This document shows positions 43,002-52,246 of a stretch of 64,000 nucleotides of DNA, in pieces; position 1 is the stretch's first letter, and every line of letters begins with the position of its first letter. The DNA comes from Pseudomonas psychrophila HA-4 (lineage in GTDB: Bacteria; Pseudomonadota; Gammaproteobacteria; Pseudomonadales; Pseudomonadaceae), in contig NZ_ALJC01000025.1 in NCBI RefSeq assembly GCF_000282975.1, forward strand, positions 62,001 to 126,000, given 5' to 3'. The notes under the pieces are model-generated. The model saw nothing but the letters and a program-made list of their open reading frames with translations. It was not told where the DNA came from and did no database searches. The position numbers and the translations under genes are program-made.

Positions 43002-44183
43002 TTAATCGCGCTCGATGGCCAAGGCCACGCCCTGACCGCCGCCGATGCACAAGGTGGCGAGGCCTTTTTTGGCGTCACGCTTGATCATTTCGTGCAACAA
43101 CGTCACCAGTACGCGGCAACCCGAAGCACCAATCGGGTGGCCCAAGGCAATGGCGCCGCCATTGACGTTGACCTTGTCCATGTCCCATTCCAGCTCTTTG
43201 CTGACGGCCAGTGATTGTGCGGCAAAGGCTTCGTTGGCTTCGATCAGGTCCAGGTCGTCGAGACTCCAGCCAGCTTTTTTCAAGCAGGTGCGGGTTGCCG
43301 AGACCGGGCCAATACCCATGATTGCCGGGTCGACACCCGCGTTTGCGTAACCGGCGATCCTCGCCAGTACAGGCAGGCCCAGGGCTTTGGCCTTGTCAGC
43401 GCTCATCAGCACCACGGCGGCGGCGCCGTCATTGAGGGTGGAGGAGTTGCCAGCCGTGACGCTGCCGTCCTTTTTGAACGCTGGCTTGAGTTTGCTCAAG
43501 GCCTCTGCGGTGATGCCGTCTCGCGGCTGTTCGTCGACCTTGAAGGTCACCGGGTCGCCTTTGCGTTGAGGAATCAGGATCGGGGTGATTTCGTCAGCAA
43601 AACGGCCGGATTTGACGGCCGCGATGGCTTTTTGTTGCGAGGCGGCGGCGAAGGCATCCTGTTGTTCACGGGTCAGGTGGTACTTGTCCACCAAGTTCTC
43701 AGCTGTGATCCCCATGTGGTAATCGTTGAACGCGTCCATCAAACCGTCGTGCAGCATGCTGTCGAGCAGCGTGGCGTTGCCCATGCGCAAACCGATGCGG
43801 GCGGCTGGCAGCACGTACGGCGCCAGGCTCATGCTTTCCATGCCCCCGGCAATGATGACCTCGGCATCGCCGCAACGAATCGCCTGGGTCGCCAGATGTA
43901 ACGCCTTGAGGCCAGAGCCGCACAGTTTGTTCAAGGTCAGTGCGGGTACGGCGTGGGGCAGGCCTGCGAGGATCGACGCCTGACGTGCCGGGTTTTGCCC
44001 ACACCCTGCGGTCAGTACCTGGCCGAGAATCACTTCATCAATCTGCTCGCCTTTGAGGCCGGTTTTTTCCAGCAGTTGACGAATGACGGCGGCGCCGAGT
44101 TCAGTTGCTGGAATGTTCGCCAGCGAGCCCTGAAAACTGCCAACGGCCGTGCGCGTGGCGGCGACAATGACGACTTCTTGCAT
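43002..44183 (-). CDS. atoB: Acetyl-CoA acetyltransferase (thiolase)
   Basis: The 393-residue biosynthetic/degradative thiolase has the acyl-carrying Cys in [12 protein letters not shown], the His in [11 protein letters not shown] and the second Cys in CIGGGQG. It splits acetoacetyl-CoA into two acetyl-CoA. It follows the two CoA-transferase genes by 26 bp and completes acetoacetate use. The start is the ATG at 44183, 7 bases after GGAG; a GTG just before it is the alternative. Confidence 0.93.
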   Translation of the reverse strand: MQEVVIVAATRTAVGSFQGSLANIPATELGAAVIRQLLEKTGLKGEQIDEVILGQVLTAGCGQNPARQASILAGLPHAVPALTLNKLCGSGLKALHLATQAIRCGDAEVIIAGGMESMSLAPYVLPAARIGLRMGNATLLDSMLHDGLMDAFNDYHMGITAENLVDKYHLTREQQDAFAAASQQKAIAAVKSGRFADEITPILIPQRKGDPVTFKVDEQPRDGITAEALSKLKPAFKKDGSVTAGNSSTLNDGAAAVVLMSADKAKALGLPVLARIAGYANAGVDPAIMGIGPVSATRTCLKKAGWSLDDLDLIEANEAFAAQSLAVSKELEWDMDKVNVNGGAIALGHPIGASGCRVLVTLLHEMIKRDAKKGLATLCIGGGQGVALAIERD

Positions 44184-44209
44184 CACATTTCTCCAAAAAA
44201 AGTGGCGGT

Positions 44210-44869
44210 TTAGGCGAATTGCATTTCCGGGACATGGTCTGGAACGATCAATTTGCCGGCAGTCTTGCTGACGATTTCTTCAACGCTGACGCCGGGCGCC
44301 CGCTCTTTGAGAATGAACGCGCCGTCTTGGATTTCCAGGTAGGCCAGGTCGGTCAGCACCCGCTTGATACACCCGGCGCCGGTCAGCGGCAAGCTGCAAC
44401 GCGCCAGCAGTTTCGACTCGCCGTCTTTGGATGCGTGGGTCATGGTGACGATGATGTTCTCGGCACCGGCCACCAGATCCATTGCGCCGCCCATGCCTTT
44501 GACCAGTTTGCCGGGGATCATCCAGGAGGCGATGTTGCCGTGAACATCGACTTCAAACGCGCCGAGCACGGTGAGGTCAATGTGACCGCCGCGAATCATC
44601 GCGAACGACTCGGCGGAAGAAAAGATCGATGCCCCAGTGCGGGCGGTGACGGTTTGTTTGCCAGCGTTGATCATGTCGGCGTCCGCTTCACCCACATGCG
44701 GAAAAGGCCCCATGCCGAGCAGACCGTTTTCCGATTGCAGCATGACTTCCATGCCCTCGGGGATGTAGTTAGCGACCAGAGTCGGAATACCGATGCCGAG
44801 GTTCACATAAAAGCCGTCTTGCATTTCGCGGGCGACTCGCTGAGCCATTTGTTCGCGGGTAAGTGCCAT
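44210..44869 (-). CDS. dhcB: 3-oxoacid/dehydrocarnitine CoA-transferase subunit B
   Basis: This 219-residue protein has the catalytic Glu in the SENGLLG motif ([13 protein letters not shown]). The opening [20 protein letters not shown] is typical of subunit B of class I CoA-transferases (AtoA/ScoB). The order LysR, subunit A, subunit B, atoB is that of the P. aeruginosa dhcR-dhcAB-atoB locus for dehydrocarnitine and acetoacetate, so I use those names. Acetoacetate:succinyl-CoA transfer is the alternative. Confidence 0.88.
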   Translation of the reverse strand: MALTREQMAQRVAREMQDGFYVNLGIGIPTLVANYIPEGMEVMLQSENGLLGMGPFPHVGEADADMINAGKQTVTARTGASIFSSAESFAMIRGGHIDLTVLGAFEVDVHGNIASWMIPGKLVKGMGGAMDLVAGAENIIVTMTHASKDGESKLLARCSLPLTGAGCIKRVLTDLAYLEIQDGAFILKERAPGVSVEEIVSKTAGKLIVPDHVPEMQFA

Positions 44870-44876
44870 TATTGTT
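44868..44876 (-). promoter_or_regulatory. AACAATAAT box overlapping the subunit B start codon
   Basis: On the minus strand AACAATAAT runs into the ATG and follows GGAG directly. Hfq/Crc bound here would cover both ribosome-binding site and start. Confidence 0.55.
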
Positions 44877-44917
44877 CTCCGTGCGCTGAATCAAGCGCTT
44901 AAGGCTGGGGTAGGGGA

Positions 44918-45616
44918 TCAAGGGCGCTCAGTGAGCTGTTCGATACGTTTTTCAAACGTGCCGCAAATGATCCGGTCGACGTAGATGCCAGGGGTGTGGA
45001 TCTGCGCCGGGTCCAGCTCGCCGGGTTCGACAATTTCTTCAACTTCAACCACGGTAATCTTGCCCGCCGTGGCCGCCAGCGGGTTGAAGTTCTGCGCGGT
45101 GTGGCGGTAGATCACGTTGCCGAAGTGGTCAGCTTTCCAGCCTTTGACGATGGCGAAGTCACCCGTGATGGATTCCTCCATCAGGTAGGTACGGCCTTTG
45201 AATTCTCGGGTTTCCTTGCCATCTGCCACGGGCGTACCGACACCGGTAGCGGTAAAGAATGCTGGGATGCCAGCGCCGCCAGCGCGCATTTTCTCGGCCA
45301 GCGTGCCTTGTGGGGTGAGCACGACTTCAATTTCGCCGCTGAGCAACTGCTTCTCAAAGAGCGCGTTTTCACCGACATACGAGGCGACGACTTTGCTGAT
45401 CTGGCGGTCTTGGAGCAGGATACCCAAGCCAAATCCATCCACGCCACAGTTGTTCGACACCACGGTCAGGTCCCGGGTGCCTTTGCGTTTGATCTCGTTG
45501 ATCAGGTTTTCCGGGATCCCGCACAGGCCAAAGCCGCCCGAAATCACCGTCATGCCATCTTCAAGACCTGCCAGCGCTTCCTCGTAGGACGCTACGCGTT
45601 TATCAAAACCTGCCAT
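44918..45616 (-). CDS. dhcA: 3-oxoacid/dehydrocarnitine CoA-transferase subunit A
   Basis: The 232-residue protein has the subunit A signature [15 protein letters not shown] near residue 30, followed by [14 protein letters not shown]. It forms the CoA-transferase with subunit B, whose gene is 48 bp downstream. The ATG at 45616, with AGAGG 5 bases before it, is preferred to the GTG at 45622. It diverges from a LysR gene. Confidence 0.9.
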   Translation of the reverse strand: MAGFDKRVASYEEALAGLEDGMTVISGGFGLCGIPENLINEIKRKGTRDLTVVSNNCGVDGFGLGILLQDRQISKVVASYVGENALFEKQLLSGEIEVVLTPQGTLAEKMRAGGAGIPAFFTATGVGTPVADGKETREFKGRTYLMEESITGDFAIVKGWKADHFGNVIYRHTAQNFNPLAATAGKITVVEVEEIVEPGELDPAQIHTPGIYVDRIICGTFEKRIEQLTERP

Positions 45617-45621
45617 ATGCA

Positions 45622-45635
45622 CCTCTTTTATTGTT
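45622..45635 (-). promoter_or_regulatory. A-rich AAnAAnAA box before dhcA
   Basis: On the minus strand AACAATAAAAGAGG joins the box to the ribosome-binding site of dhcA. It is a candidate Hfq/Crc site. Confidence 0.6.
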
Positions 45636-45752
45636 GGAGAGTGGTGGTTAGCCGTATGAAGCGAGTGTTACCCCGCTGGATTGATTTGTTAAGTTGATTT
45701 TTAAGGTTGATTAATAGATAAATCGAAACAATTTAACGGGAGACCTCGCCCC

Positions 45753-46643
45753 ATGACTGTGAAACAGATTCGCGCTTTTCTGGCGGTAGCGCAAAGCCTG
45801 AGCTTCGCCGTGGCGTGCGAGCGCCTGCATTTATCGCAATCGGCCTTGAGCCTGACCATCAAGGCATTGGAAGAAAACGTGGGCGGGCGCTTGTTTACCC
45901 GCACCACCCGCAACGTCGCACTGACCCCTGAAGGGGAGGCGTTGCTGCCTCGGGCTCGGCGATTGGTGGCTGACTGGGACAACGTTGAAGATGAAATGCG
46001 GCAACTGTTCACCTTGCAACGTGGCCGCGTGACATTGGCGGCAATCCCTTCGTTTGCCTGCAACTTGTTGCCACCCATTCTCAAAAATTTTCGCGTGCGC
46101 TACCCCAAGCTTAACGTCACGGTTAACGACGTCATCAACGAGCAAGTGCTGGAAATGGTCCGTGAGCGACAGGTGGAATTGGGGGTGGCGCTTGAGCCTG
46201 CGCCGGGTTCGTCACTGACCTTTACCCCGTTGTACATGGACCGTTTTGTCGCCGTGGTGCCGGCCGATTCCGAGCTGGCGGGCCTTTCGATCATCGACTG
46301 GAAAACCCTACTCGAACAGCCCTTCATCACCCTGCAACGGCCATCTGCGGTACGTGTACTGCTGGAAGAACACCTCCAAGCGCGGCACATGAAATTGCCG
46401 GTGGAATTCGAGAGTCATCAACTCGCCACCGTCGGGCGCATGGTCGCCAGCGGGCTGGGGGTGAGCGTGGTTCCGGCCCTGTGCGTCAAGCAGATGCTCG
46501 AACTGGGTGCGCATTGCATCACCTTGCACGAACCGATAGTGGAGCGAGCAATGGGCGTACTGACCAAACCGGGGCATGAACTGTCGGCGGCTGCGCAGGC
46601 TATGTTTGACAGCTTGTTGGATGAATGGCGAGTGATGCTGTAG
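45753..46643 (+). CDS. dhcR: LysR family regulator of the dhc/ato cluster
   Basis: This 296-residue protein has a LysR winged helix at residues 1-60 (TVKQIRAFLAVAQSLSFAVACERLHLSQSALSLTIKALE). The substrate-binding domain follows from about residue 90. It is divergent from dhcA across 136 bp, as DhcR is in P. aeruginosa, and probably activates dhcAB-atoB. Its stop codon (TAG at 46641-46643) lies inside a long hairpin repeat. Confidence 0.88.
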   Translation: MTVKQIRAFLAVAQSLSFAVACERLHLSQSALSLTIKALEENVGGRLFTRTTRNVALTPEGEALLPRARRLVADWDNVEDEMRQLFTLQRGRVTLAAIPSFACNLLPPILKNFRVRYPKLNVTVNDVINEQVLEMVRERQVELGVALEPAPGSSLTFTPLYMDRFVAVVPADSELAGLSIIDWKTLLEQPFITLQRPSAVRVLLEEHLQARHMKLPVEFESHQLATVGRMVASGLGVSVVPALCVKQMLELGAHCITLHEPIVERAMGVLTKPGHELSAAAQAMFDSLLDEWRVML

Positions 46644-46710
46644 GAACGAGCTTGTCCTGCGCTCGTTTGTTTTTAAGATCAAAAGATCGCGGGACAAGCT
46701 CGTTCCTACA
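46639..46710. repeat. REP-type inverted repeat (AAAAGATCGC family, copy 2)
   Basis: TGTAGGAACGAGCTTGTCC (46639-46657) and GGACAAGCTCGTTCCTACA (46692-46710) form a perfect 19-bp stem, with GATCAAAAGATCGCG in the central part. It overlaps the stop codon of the LysR gene and separates it from the convergent MFS gene. It is a Pseudomonas REP pair that probably stops both transcripts. Confidence 0.8.
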
Positions 46711-46726
46711 GGGGGTTATGTACGCC

Positions 46727-47959
46727 TCAAACCCCTTTAGTAGACGGCAACAAGATGGTCAAAACCCCTAGCAACGGCAGGTACGAACACACCGAGTACA
46801 CATACTCAATGCCGTGAATGTCCGCCAAGTGCCCGAGCAGGGCCGCACCGATGCCGCCGAATCCGAACATCAAGCCAAAGAACACACCGGCGATCATACC
46901 GACATTGCCGGGCACCAGTTCTTGCGCATATACCACGATGGCTGAGAACGCGGAGGCCAGGATGAACCCGATGATCATGCTCAAGATGCCGGTCCAGAAC
47001 AGGTCGACATACGGCAGTGCGAGGCTGAATGGCGCAGCGCCCAGAATCGAGAACCAGATCACGGCTTTACGGCCGACTTTGTCGCCAATCGGGCCGCCGA
47101 AGAAGGTTCCCGCCGCCACTGCACCTAAAAACACGAACAGGTAGAGCTGGGAGGTGGCCACCGACAGGTCGAATTTCTCGATCAGGAAGAAGGTGAAGTA
47201 GCTGGTGAAACTGGTCATGTAGAAGTATTTGGAGAACACCAGCATCGCCAGCACCACCAGTGCGGCCGTGACTCGTTGCTTGGACAGGCCATGGGTGGCC
47301 ACCGTGCCTTGTTTGAGCGTGAACAGGTTGAGGTGCTGGCGATACCAGCGACTCAAGCCGTACAGAATCCCGATGGCGAAGACGGCAAACAGGCCGAACC
47401 ACGCGACGTTGCCCTGCCCGTAGGGGATGACGATGGCCGCGGCCAGTAGCGGGCCAAATGCGCTGCCAGCATTACCGCCGACTTGAAACGTGGATTGCGC
47501 CAAGCCGTAGCGCCCACCTGAGGCTAGGCGCGCCACTCTCGACGTCTCGGGATGGAAGGTGGATGAGCCGATCCCGACCAGTGCCGAGGCCACCAGAATG
47601 GCGGTGAAGGTGCCGACAAATGCCAGCATCAAAATCCCGATCAAGGTGCACAGCATTCCGGCGGGCAGCAACCAGGGCTTGGGATGGCGGTCGGTGTAGT
47701 AGCCGACGCCGGGTTGCAGCAAGGATGCCGTTAGCTGGAAGGTCAGCGTAATCAAGCCAATTTGGGTGAAGCTTAAGCCGTAGTTGGCTTTTAGCATCGG
47801 GTAGATGGAGGGCAGCACGGCCTGAATCAGGTCGTTGATCAGGTGCGCAAAGGCGCAGGCAGCGATCACACGCATCACCAGCGGGCTGGCTTGACTGGCC
47901 ACCGAAGCGCTGGGGCTAGGGTTTGCGGTGGCCGAAGGGGTCGTACTTATTGTTGACAT
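46727..47959 (-). CDS. MFS transporter, fosmidomycin-resistance (Fsr) type
   Basis: The 410-residue, 12-helix protein has HLINDLIQAVLPSIYPMLKANYGLSFTQIGLI, the distinctive Fsr opening. GTFFGGPIGDKVGRKAVIW lies in the second half. Fsr-type carriers export fosmidomycin and some aromatics or trimethoprim; the real substrate here is unknown. An AraC gene diverges from it, so substrate-induced export is likely. Confidence 0.88.
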   Translation of the reverse strand: MSTISTTPSATANPSPSASVASQASPLVMRVIAACAFAHLINDLIQAVLPSIYPMLKANYGLSFTQIGLITLTFQLTASLLQPGVGYYTDRHPKPWLLPAGMLCTLIGILMLAFVGTFTAILVASALVGIGSSTFHPETSRVARLASGGRYGLAQSTFQVGGNAGSAFGPLLAAAIVIPYGQGNVAWFGLFAVFAIGILYGLSRWYRQHLNLFTLKQGTVATHGLSKQRVTAALVVLAMLVFSKYFYMTSFTSYFTFFLIEKFDLSVATSQLYLFVFLGAVAAGTFFGGPIGDKVGRKAVIWFSILGAAPFSLALPYVDLFWTGILSMIIGFILASAFSAIVVYAQELVPGNVGMIAGVFFGLMFGFGGIGAALLGHLADIHGIEYVYSVCSYLPLLGVLTILLPSTKGV

Positions 47960-47995
47960 CGACGTTCATCCGATCAGGAAAACAGGGGCGTTGGG

Positions 47996-48859
47996 GTGCA
48001 CAGCGGCAAAGCAACGGCTATCCTAAATTTCGCGAAATTGCCTGTCTCGCGCAATTCGGGCAGCTACTCTCTCAAAAGGGGAATCATCATCAACGCGTTG
48101 AAAGAATTTCTGCTTGAGGTCGATCAAGCAGTCTGGCCAGTCAGAAGCAGCGCGACCGATTACCCGGCTGACTGGGTTATTGCACCTCACTCACACACCA
48201 AGCATCAGCTGCTGTATGCCATCGAAGGCGTGATGGTGGTGCATTCGGCGATGAGCCAGTGGACCGTGCCGCCGAGTCGCGGGATATGGATGCCCTGTGG
48301 CCACGTGCATTCCATTCGTTGCGTGGGGCCGCTGAAAATGCGCAGTGTGTTTGTGCGGCCCGACGTGGTGGCGCAATTGCCCACTGAGACCCGTGCGGTG
48401 AGTATTTCGGCGCTGCTGAGTGAGTTGATCAAGGCTTCGATTGAGATCACCGCGCCTTACGAGGCCCAGTCGCGAGGCGAGCGGATCATGAACCTGATTC
48501 TGGATGAGCTGGCCATTTTGCCGGTCTTGCCGTTGCACCTGCCGCAGCCGGTTGACCCGCGCATTCAGACTATTTGTGCGGTGTTGCAGCGTGACCCGGG
48601 CGACGGCTCAACCCTTGCGCACTGGAGCGCGCGGCTGGCGCTGGACGAAAAAACCATCCAGCGGCTGTTTCACAAGGAAACCGGCATGACGTTTGGCCAA
48701 TGGCGCCAGCAATCTCGGCTACTGCTGGCGTTGGAGCGGATAGCCATCGGCGAAAAAATCATCGATGTCGCCGGAGCCTTGGGGTATGACAGCCCGAGCG
48801 CGTTCACGACTATGTTCAAAAAACAGTTTGGTAAAACGCCGAGCAATTTCTTCAAATGA
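47996..48859 (+). CDS. AraC family regulator divergent from the Fsr-type exporter
   Basis: This protein of up to 287 residues has an N-terminal cupin (HSHTKHQLLYAIEGVMVVHS, PCGHVHSIRC). The C-terminal AraC helix-turn-helix pair includes LALDEKTIQRLFHKETGMTFGQW and ALGYDSPSAFTTMFKKQFGKTPSNFF. The start is uncertain: the GTG at 47996 has no clear ribosome-binding site, and a TTG at 48098 would give a more usual N-terminus. The divergent position suggests it controls the exporter. Confidence 0.82.
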   Translation: MHSGKATAILNFAKLPVSRNSGSYSLKRGIIINALKEFLLEVDQAVWPVRSSATDYPADWVIAPHSHTKHQLLYAIEGVMVVHSAMSQWTVPPSRGIWMPCGHVHSIRCVGPLKMRSVFVRPDVVAQLPTETRAVSISALLSELIKASIEITAPYEAQSRGERIMNLILDELAILPVLPLHLPQPVDPRIQTICAVLQRDPGDGSTLAHWSARLALDEKTIQRLFHKETGMTFGQWRQQSRLLLALERIAIGEKIIDVAGALGYDSPSAFTTMFKKQFGKTPSNFFK

Positions 48860-48964
48860 CTGCCGCGCTCTACGGGTCCGTTTTTGCTTATGTGCGTGTT
48901 TAAAATGTGCGCTATATAGTTATTGTTACAGCGAAAATCCCCTCGGCACACACAGGAAATAACC

Positions 48965-49624
48965 GTGAGCGTTCAACCCAAAGAGGCCGTAGGCCCAAGC
49001 TACAGCATTGAGTCTATGCGCTACGCCCAAGCGCAGACGTGGAAAGCCATTGAGAATCTGTCGAAAATGATCAAGCCCGGCATGCTTGAAAGCGAGGCCG
49101 TTGCCTTGGGCAAGCAGGTATTGGCTGATTTAGACATGCAACGAATCTGGCATCCGCTGTTGGTGCGTTTTGGCGCCAATACCCTAAAAACCTTCAAACA
49201 ACGCTCCGACGGAGATCCGGTGTTGGGTGAAAACGATATTTTCTTTATCGACATGGGTGCGGTCTGGCAAGGGCATGAAGGCGATGCGGGTGAAACCTTC
49301 GTCACCGGTAACGACCCTGAAATGAAAGCCTGCGCCGAGGCGGCTAAAACCTTGTTCGACCGGGTTCAGGCCAAATGGAAAAACCAGCAGGTGGTCGGCC
49401 TAGAGTTATACCGCTACGCCGAAGAACAGGCACAGGCAATGGGGTGGGTCCTGAACCTTACTATCAAGGGGCATCGCGTCAGCGACTTCCCGCACGCCAT
49501 TCACCGGGGTGGCGATCTTGGTGACTTTGATCACTGCCCGAATGAAGGGTTGTGGATTCTGGAAATCCAGATCGCTCACCCAAGCAAAACCTATGGTGCC
49601 TTCTATGAAGACCTGCTGGCCTGA
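48965..49624 (+). CDS. M24 family metallopeptidase (Xaa-Pro peptidase-like)
   Basis: The 219-residue protein has the pita-bread fold sequence with metal-binding residues visible in FFIDMGAVWQGHEGDAGETFV (two Asp), HRVSDFPHAIHRGGD (His) and ILEIQIAHPS (Glu). It lacks the N-terminal domain of full aminopeptidase P, so it is the short form. The GTG at 48965, after AGGAAAT, is taken as start. The substrate may be a dipeptide or a non-peptide such as a creatinase-like compound. No partner genes are adjacent. The 291 bp after it hold nothing recognisable. Confidence 0.8.
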   Translation: MSVQPKEAVGPSYSIESMRYAQAQTWKAIENLSKMIKPGMLESEAVALGKQVLADLDMQRIWHPLLVRFGANTLKTFKQRSDGDPVLGENDIFFIDMGAVWQGHEGDAGETFVTGNDPEMKACAEAAKTLFDRVQAKWKNQQVVGLELYRYAEEQAQAMGWVLNLTIKGHRVSDFPHAIHRGGDLGDFDHCPNEGLWILEIQIAHPSKTYGAFYEDLLA

Positions 49625-49915
49625 GCCTTGGTGTGTTGGGGCTACCGAGCTTTCTGGGCACTCACAACACTTGCCTGCTCGCTCGGGAAACGCTTCCGTT
49701 ATTGCAGAAAAGCGTTGGTCTAGAGCGGTTGGTGTGGGTCAGCTATTGGCGCACACACAATACGAAGATTGTATTGAATACGCTAAGGTAGTGCTCCCTT
49801 ACAGGCGCTGACGTGTTCGGCGTCGTTCAGGCATGCGTTGCTGGTGGATACGCCCCGAGCATTGTTCGGGTGTGAGTATGCCTGCAACGACAGATCATTC
49901 TCAGAGGAACAAAGC

Positions 49916-50326
49916 ATGGCATCGGCATCCGCAGTTATTGAAATTTCGGCTTCGGCCGAGCAGGTTTGGCAATTGGTGGGTGGCTTCAACTCACTGCCGG
50001 ATTGGCTCCCGATGATTGTCAAAAGCGAGGCGGGCGAGGGGGGTCGGCTGCGCCACTTGCAGACTCAGGACGGCACGGTAATTGTTGAGCGGCTTGAGGT
50101 GTTCGACAACGCAGGCAAAACCTATAGCTATTCGATCACCGAAGGTCCGTTCCCGGTGACTGACTATTTGGCCACTGTGCTTGTTGAAGCACACGGCACG
50201 GGCGCGCGAGTGACGTGGTCTGGACGTTTCACCCCGGCCGGAATCAGCGAGGCAGAGGCGCAATCACTGTTCACAGGCGTTTATCAAGGCGGGCTAGACG
50301 CGCTGCGCGGCAATTTCCCGGACTGA
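49916..50326 (+). CDS. SRPBCC family protein (polyketide cyclase/START-like)
   Basis: This 136-residue protein opens ASAVIEISASAEQVWQLVGGFNSLPDW, the standard START/Bet v1-like beginning, with a hydrophobic cavity fold and a C-terminal helix (EAQSLFTGVYQGGLDALRGNF). It probably binds a small hydrophobic ligand; an enzymatic role is unproven. AGAGGA precedes the ATG. Confidence 0.8.
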   Translation: MASASAVIEISASAEQVWQLVGGFNSLPDWLPMIVKSEAGEGGRLRHLQTQDGTVIVERLEVFDNAGKTYSYSITEGPFPVTDYLATVLVEAHGTGARVTWSGRFTPAGISEAEAQSLFTGVYQGGLDALRGNFPD

Positions 50327-50416
50327 AGCAGCGCTTTGCCAATTTAGGGTCGGCTGCAGAGGTTGCTTTACATGACCTGGATCAATACCGGCGCATAAAA
50401 AAACCTGCAAAATTTC

Positions 50417-50446
50417 TTGTTACTTGTTGTAACACTGGGATATTAT
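50417..50446 (+). promoter_or_regulatory. Sigma70 promoter of a possible small RNA
   Basis: TTGTTA (50417-50422) and TATTAT (50441-50446) are 18 bases apart. They stand about 45 bases before an intrinsic terminator with no gene between. Confidence 0.5.
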
Positions 50447-50451
50447 CGCCC

Positions 50452-50520
50452 TGCGTTCACCTACCACGGTTTATGCATTTTTAAGCCCCAAGTTTCCATC
50501 AGCTACTTGGGCTTTTTTTT
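50452..50520 (+). ncRNA. Candidate small RNA of about 70 nt
   Basis: A sigma70-like promoter (50417-50446) is followed by a short non-coding stretch and a strong intrinsic terminator ending in eight T. Neither end belongs to a protein gene: the SRPBCC gene ends at 50326 and the next gene is on the other strand, ending at 50616. A short Hfq-type regulatory RNA is a reasonable reading. The sequence is not one I recognise. Confidence 0.4.
50483..50520 (+). terminator. Intrinsic terminator
   Basis: AAGCCCCAAGT and ACTTGGGCTT pair with one bulged C around a loop, followed by a run of eight T (50513-50520). It may end the putative small RNA, the SRPBCC transcript, or both. Confidence 0.85.
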
Positions 50521-50615
50521 GCCTAAAATTCAGCGTTGGATCCACTCTTTTAATGCCGCTGTGGGGGCCGCCTAAGGCTGCCCCCACAACGTATGAGCCT
50601 CGTCCCCGTGCGTGA

Positions 50616-52199
50616 TTAAGCAATCGCCAGCGCACTCCACTCGCCATTCACCAGACGCTGCAAGCCCAGCGGGTTGCTGTTCTGTAACGCTTCGGGAAGC
50701 AGGGCATCGGGGTAGTTTTGGTAACACACAGGCCGCAGGAAGCGATCAATGGCCAGTGAGCCAACCGACGTGCCGCGTGCGTCTGAGGTCGCCGGGTACG
50801 GGCCGCCGTGCACCATGGCGTCACACACCTCAACGCCCGTCGGATAACCGTTGACCAGAATTCGCCCAACCTTGTGCTCAAGAATCGGCACCAGCCACTG
50901 GTACTGCTGAAGATCTGCCGGTTCGCCGATCAGGGTCGCGGTCAGTTGCCCGCGCAAGGCCTGCAATGCGGCTTTTAGCTGAGCATCATCTGCGACTTCG
51001 ATGAGGATGGTTGCCGGGCCGAAGACTTCTTCTTGCAGCAGCGGATCTTTGTTTAGCAGCAAGCTGACATCCGCCTTGAACAGTTGCGGCTGCGCTTGCG
51101 CACCCGATTGGCTGTTACCCGTGAGGTGGGTAATACCGGCGTGCTTAATGAGGTGTTCTACGCCCTTGGCGTAGTTGCGCAGCCCGCCTGCATTGAGCAG
51201 GGTGTGCGGTGCCTGTTCGCTCATGTGCTGGGTTAATTGCTCGATAAATGCTGAGAACTCAGGCGAACGTATCCCGAGAACTAACCCAGGGTTGGTGCAG
51301 AATTGACCGCCACCCAAGGTGACAGAGGCTGCCAGATCCTTGGCCACGGTCGCGCCACGCGCTGCCAGTGCGTGAGGTAAGACGATGACCGGGTTGATGC
51401 TCGACATCTCGGCAAATACCGGGATTGGCTGTTCGCGTTCGGCGGCCATTTTGCTGAGTGCGTTACCGCCGTGCAACGAGCCGGTGAAACCCACGGCTTG
51501 GATGGCAGGGTGCTTGACCAGCGGCTCGCCGACGCCTGCGCCGAAGATCATGTTGAACACACCCTTGGGCATGCCGGTCTTTTCGGCGGCGCGGATAATC
51601 GCGCAGCCCACTTGGTCGGCGGTTGCCATGTGTCCACTGTGGGCCTTGAACACCACCGGGCAACCTGCGGCAAACGCGGCAGCGGTGTCGCCACCGGCCG
51701 TCGAGAACGCCAGCGGAAAGTTACTGGCGCCGAACACAGCGATTGGCCCCACGCCAATGCGATATTGACGCAGGTCTGCACGTGGCAGGGGGGTGCGGTC
51801 TGGCAGCGCCAGATCAATACGAGCCCCTAAAAAGTCCCCACGACGCAGCACGTTGGCGAACAGGCGCATTTGGCCGCTGGTGCGACCCCGCTCACCTTGA
51901 ATACGCCCGACAGGCAGCGCAGTTTCGCGACATACCAGGGCCACAAAGTCATCGCCGAGTTGGTCGATTTCATCTGCGATGGCATCCAGAAATTCTGCAC
52001 GGCGCTCAGGGCTCAGTTGGCGAAAGGCAGCAAAGGCTTCATCGGCGGCATTGGCAGCGCGATCGACTTCTTCGGATGTGGCCTGATGGAAGTGAAACGG
52101 CAGCGCTTCGCCAGTGCTGGCGTCCAGGCTTTGAAGGGTGGTGGTGCCCTCAGCGCTGCGGGTGCCCGCGATAAAGTTGTGGCCTGTTACGGTCGACAT
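50616..52199 (-). CDS. Alpha-ketoglutarate semialdehyde dehydrogenase (2,5-dioxovalerate dehydrogenase)
   Basis: The 527-residue ALDH has the catalytic Cys in GGGQFCTNPGLVL, the Glu in FAEMSSINPV, and the opening TGHNFIAGTRSAEG. It belongs to the long NADP-preferring KGSADH branch that oxidises 2,5-dioxopentanoate to 2-oxoglutarate. It follows glucarate dehydratase by 47 bp, so together they cover the first and last steps of D-glucarate breakdown. The middle enzyme (5-keto-4-deoxyglucarate dehydratase) is not in this window. Confidence 0.9.
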   Translation of the reverse strand: MSTVTGHNFIAGTRSAEGTTTLQSLDASTGEALPFHFHQATSEEVDRAANAADEAFAAFRQLSPERRAEFLDAIADEIDQLGDDFVALVCRETALPVGRIQGERGRTSGQMRLFANVLRRGDFLGARIDLALPDRTPLPRADLRQYRIGVGPIAVFGASNFPLAFSTAGGDTAAAFAAGCPVVFKAHSGHMATADQVGCAIIRAAEKTGMPKGVFNMIFGAGVGEPLVKHPAIQAVGFTGSLHGGNALSKMAAEREQPIPVFAEMSSINPVIVLPHALAARGATVAKDLAASVTLGGGQFCTNPGLVLGIRSPEFSAFIEQLTQHMSEQAPHTLLNAGGLRNYAKGVEHLIKHAGITHLTGNSQSGAQAQPQLFKADVSLLLNKDPLLQEEVFGPATILIEVADDAQLKAALQALRGQLTATLIGEPADLQQYQWLVPILEHKVGRILVNGYPTGVEVCDAMVHGGPYPATSDARGTSVGSLAIDRFLRPVCYQNYPDALLPEALQNSNPLGLQRLVNGEWSALAIA

Positions 52200-52246
52200 G
52201 TATTCAGTCCTTGTTAGAGAGGCATGAGTGCTGCGCGAGGGTTGGC

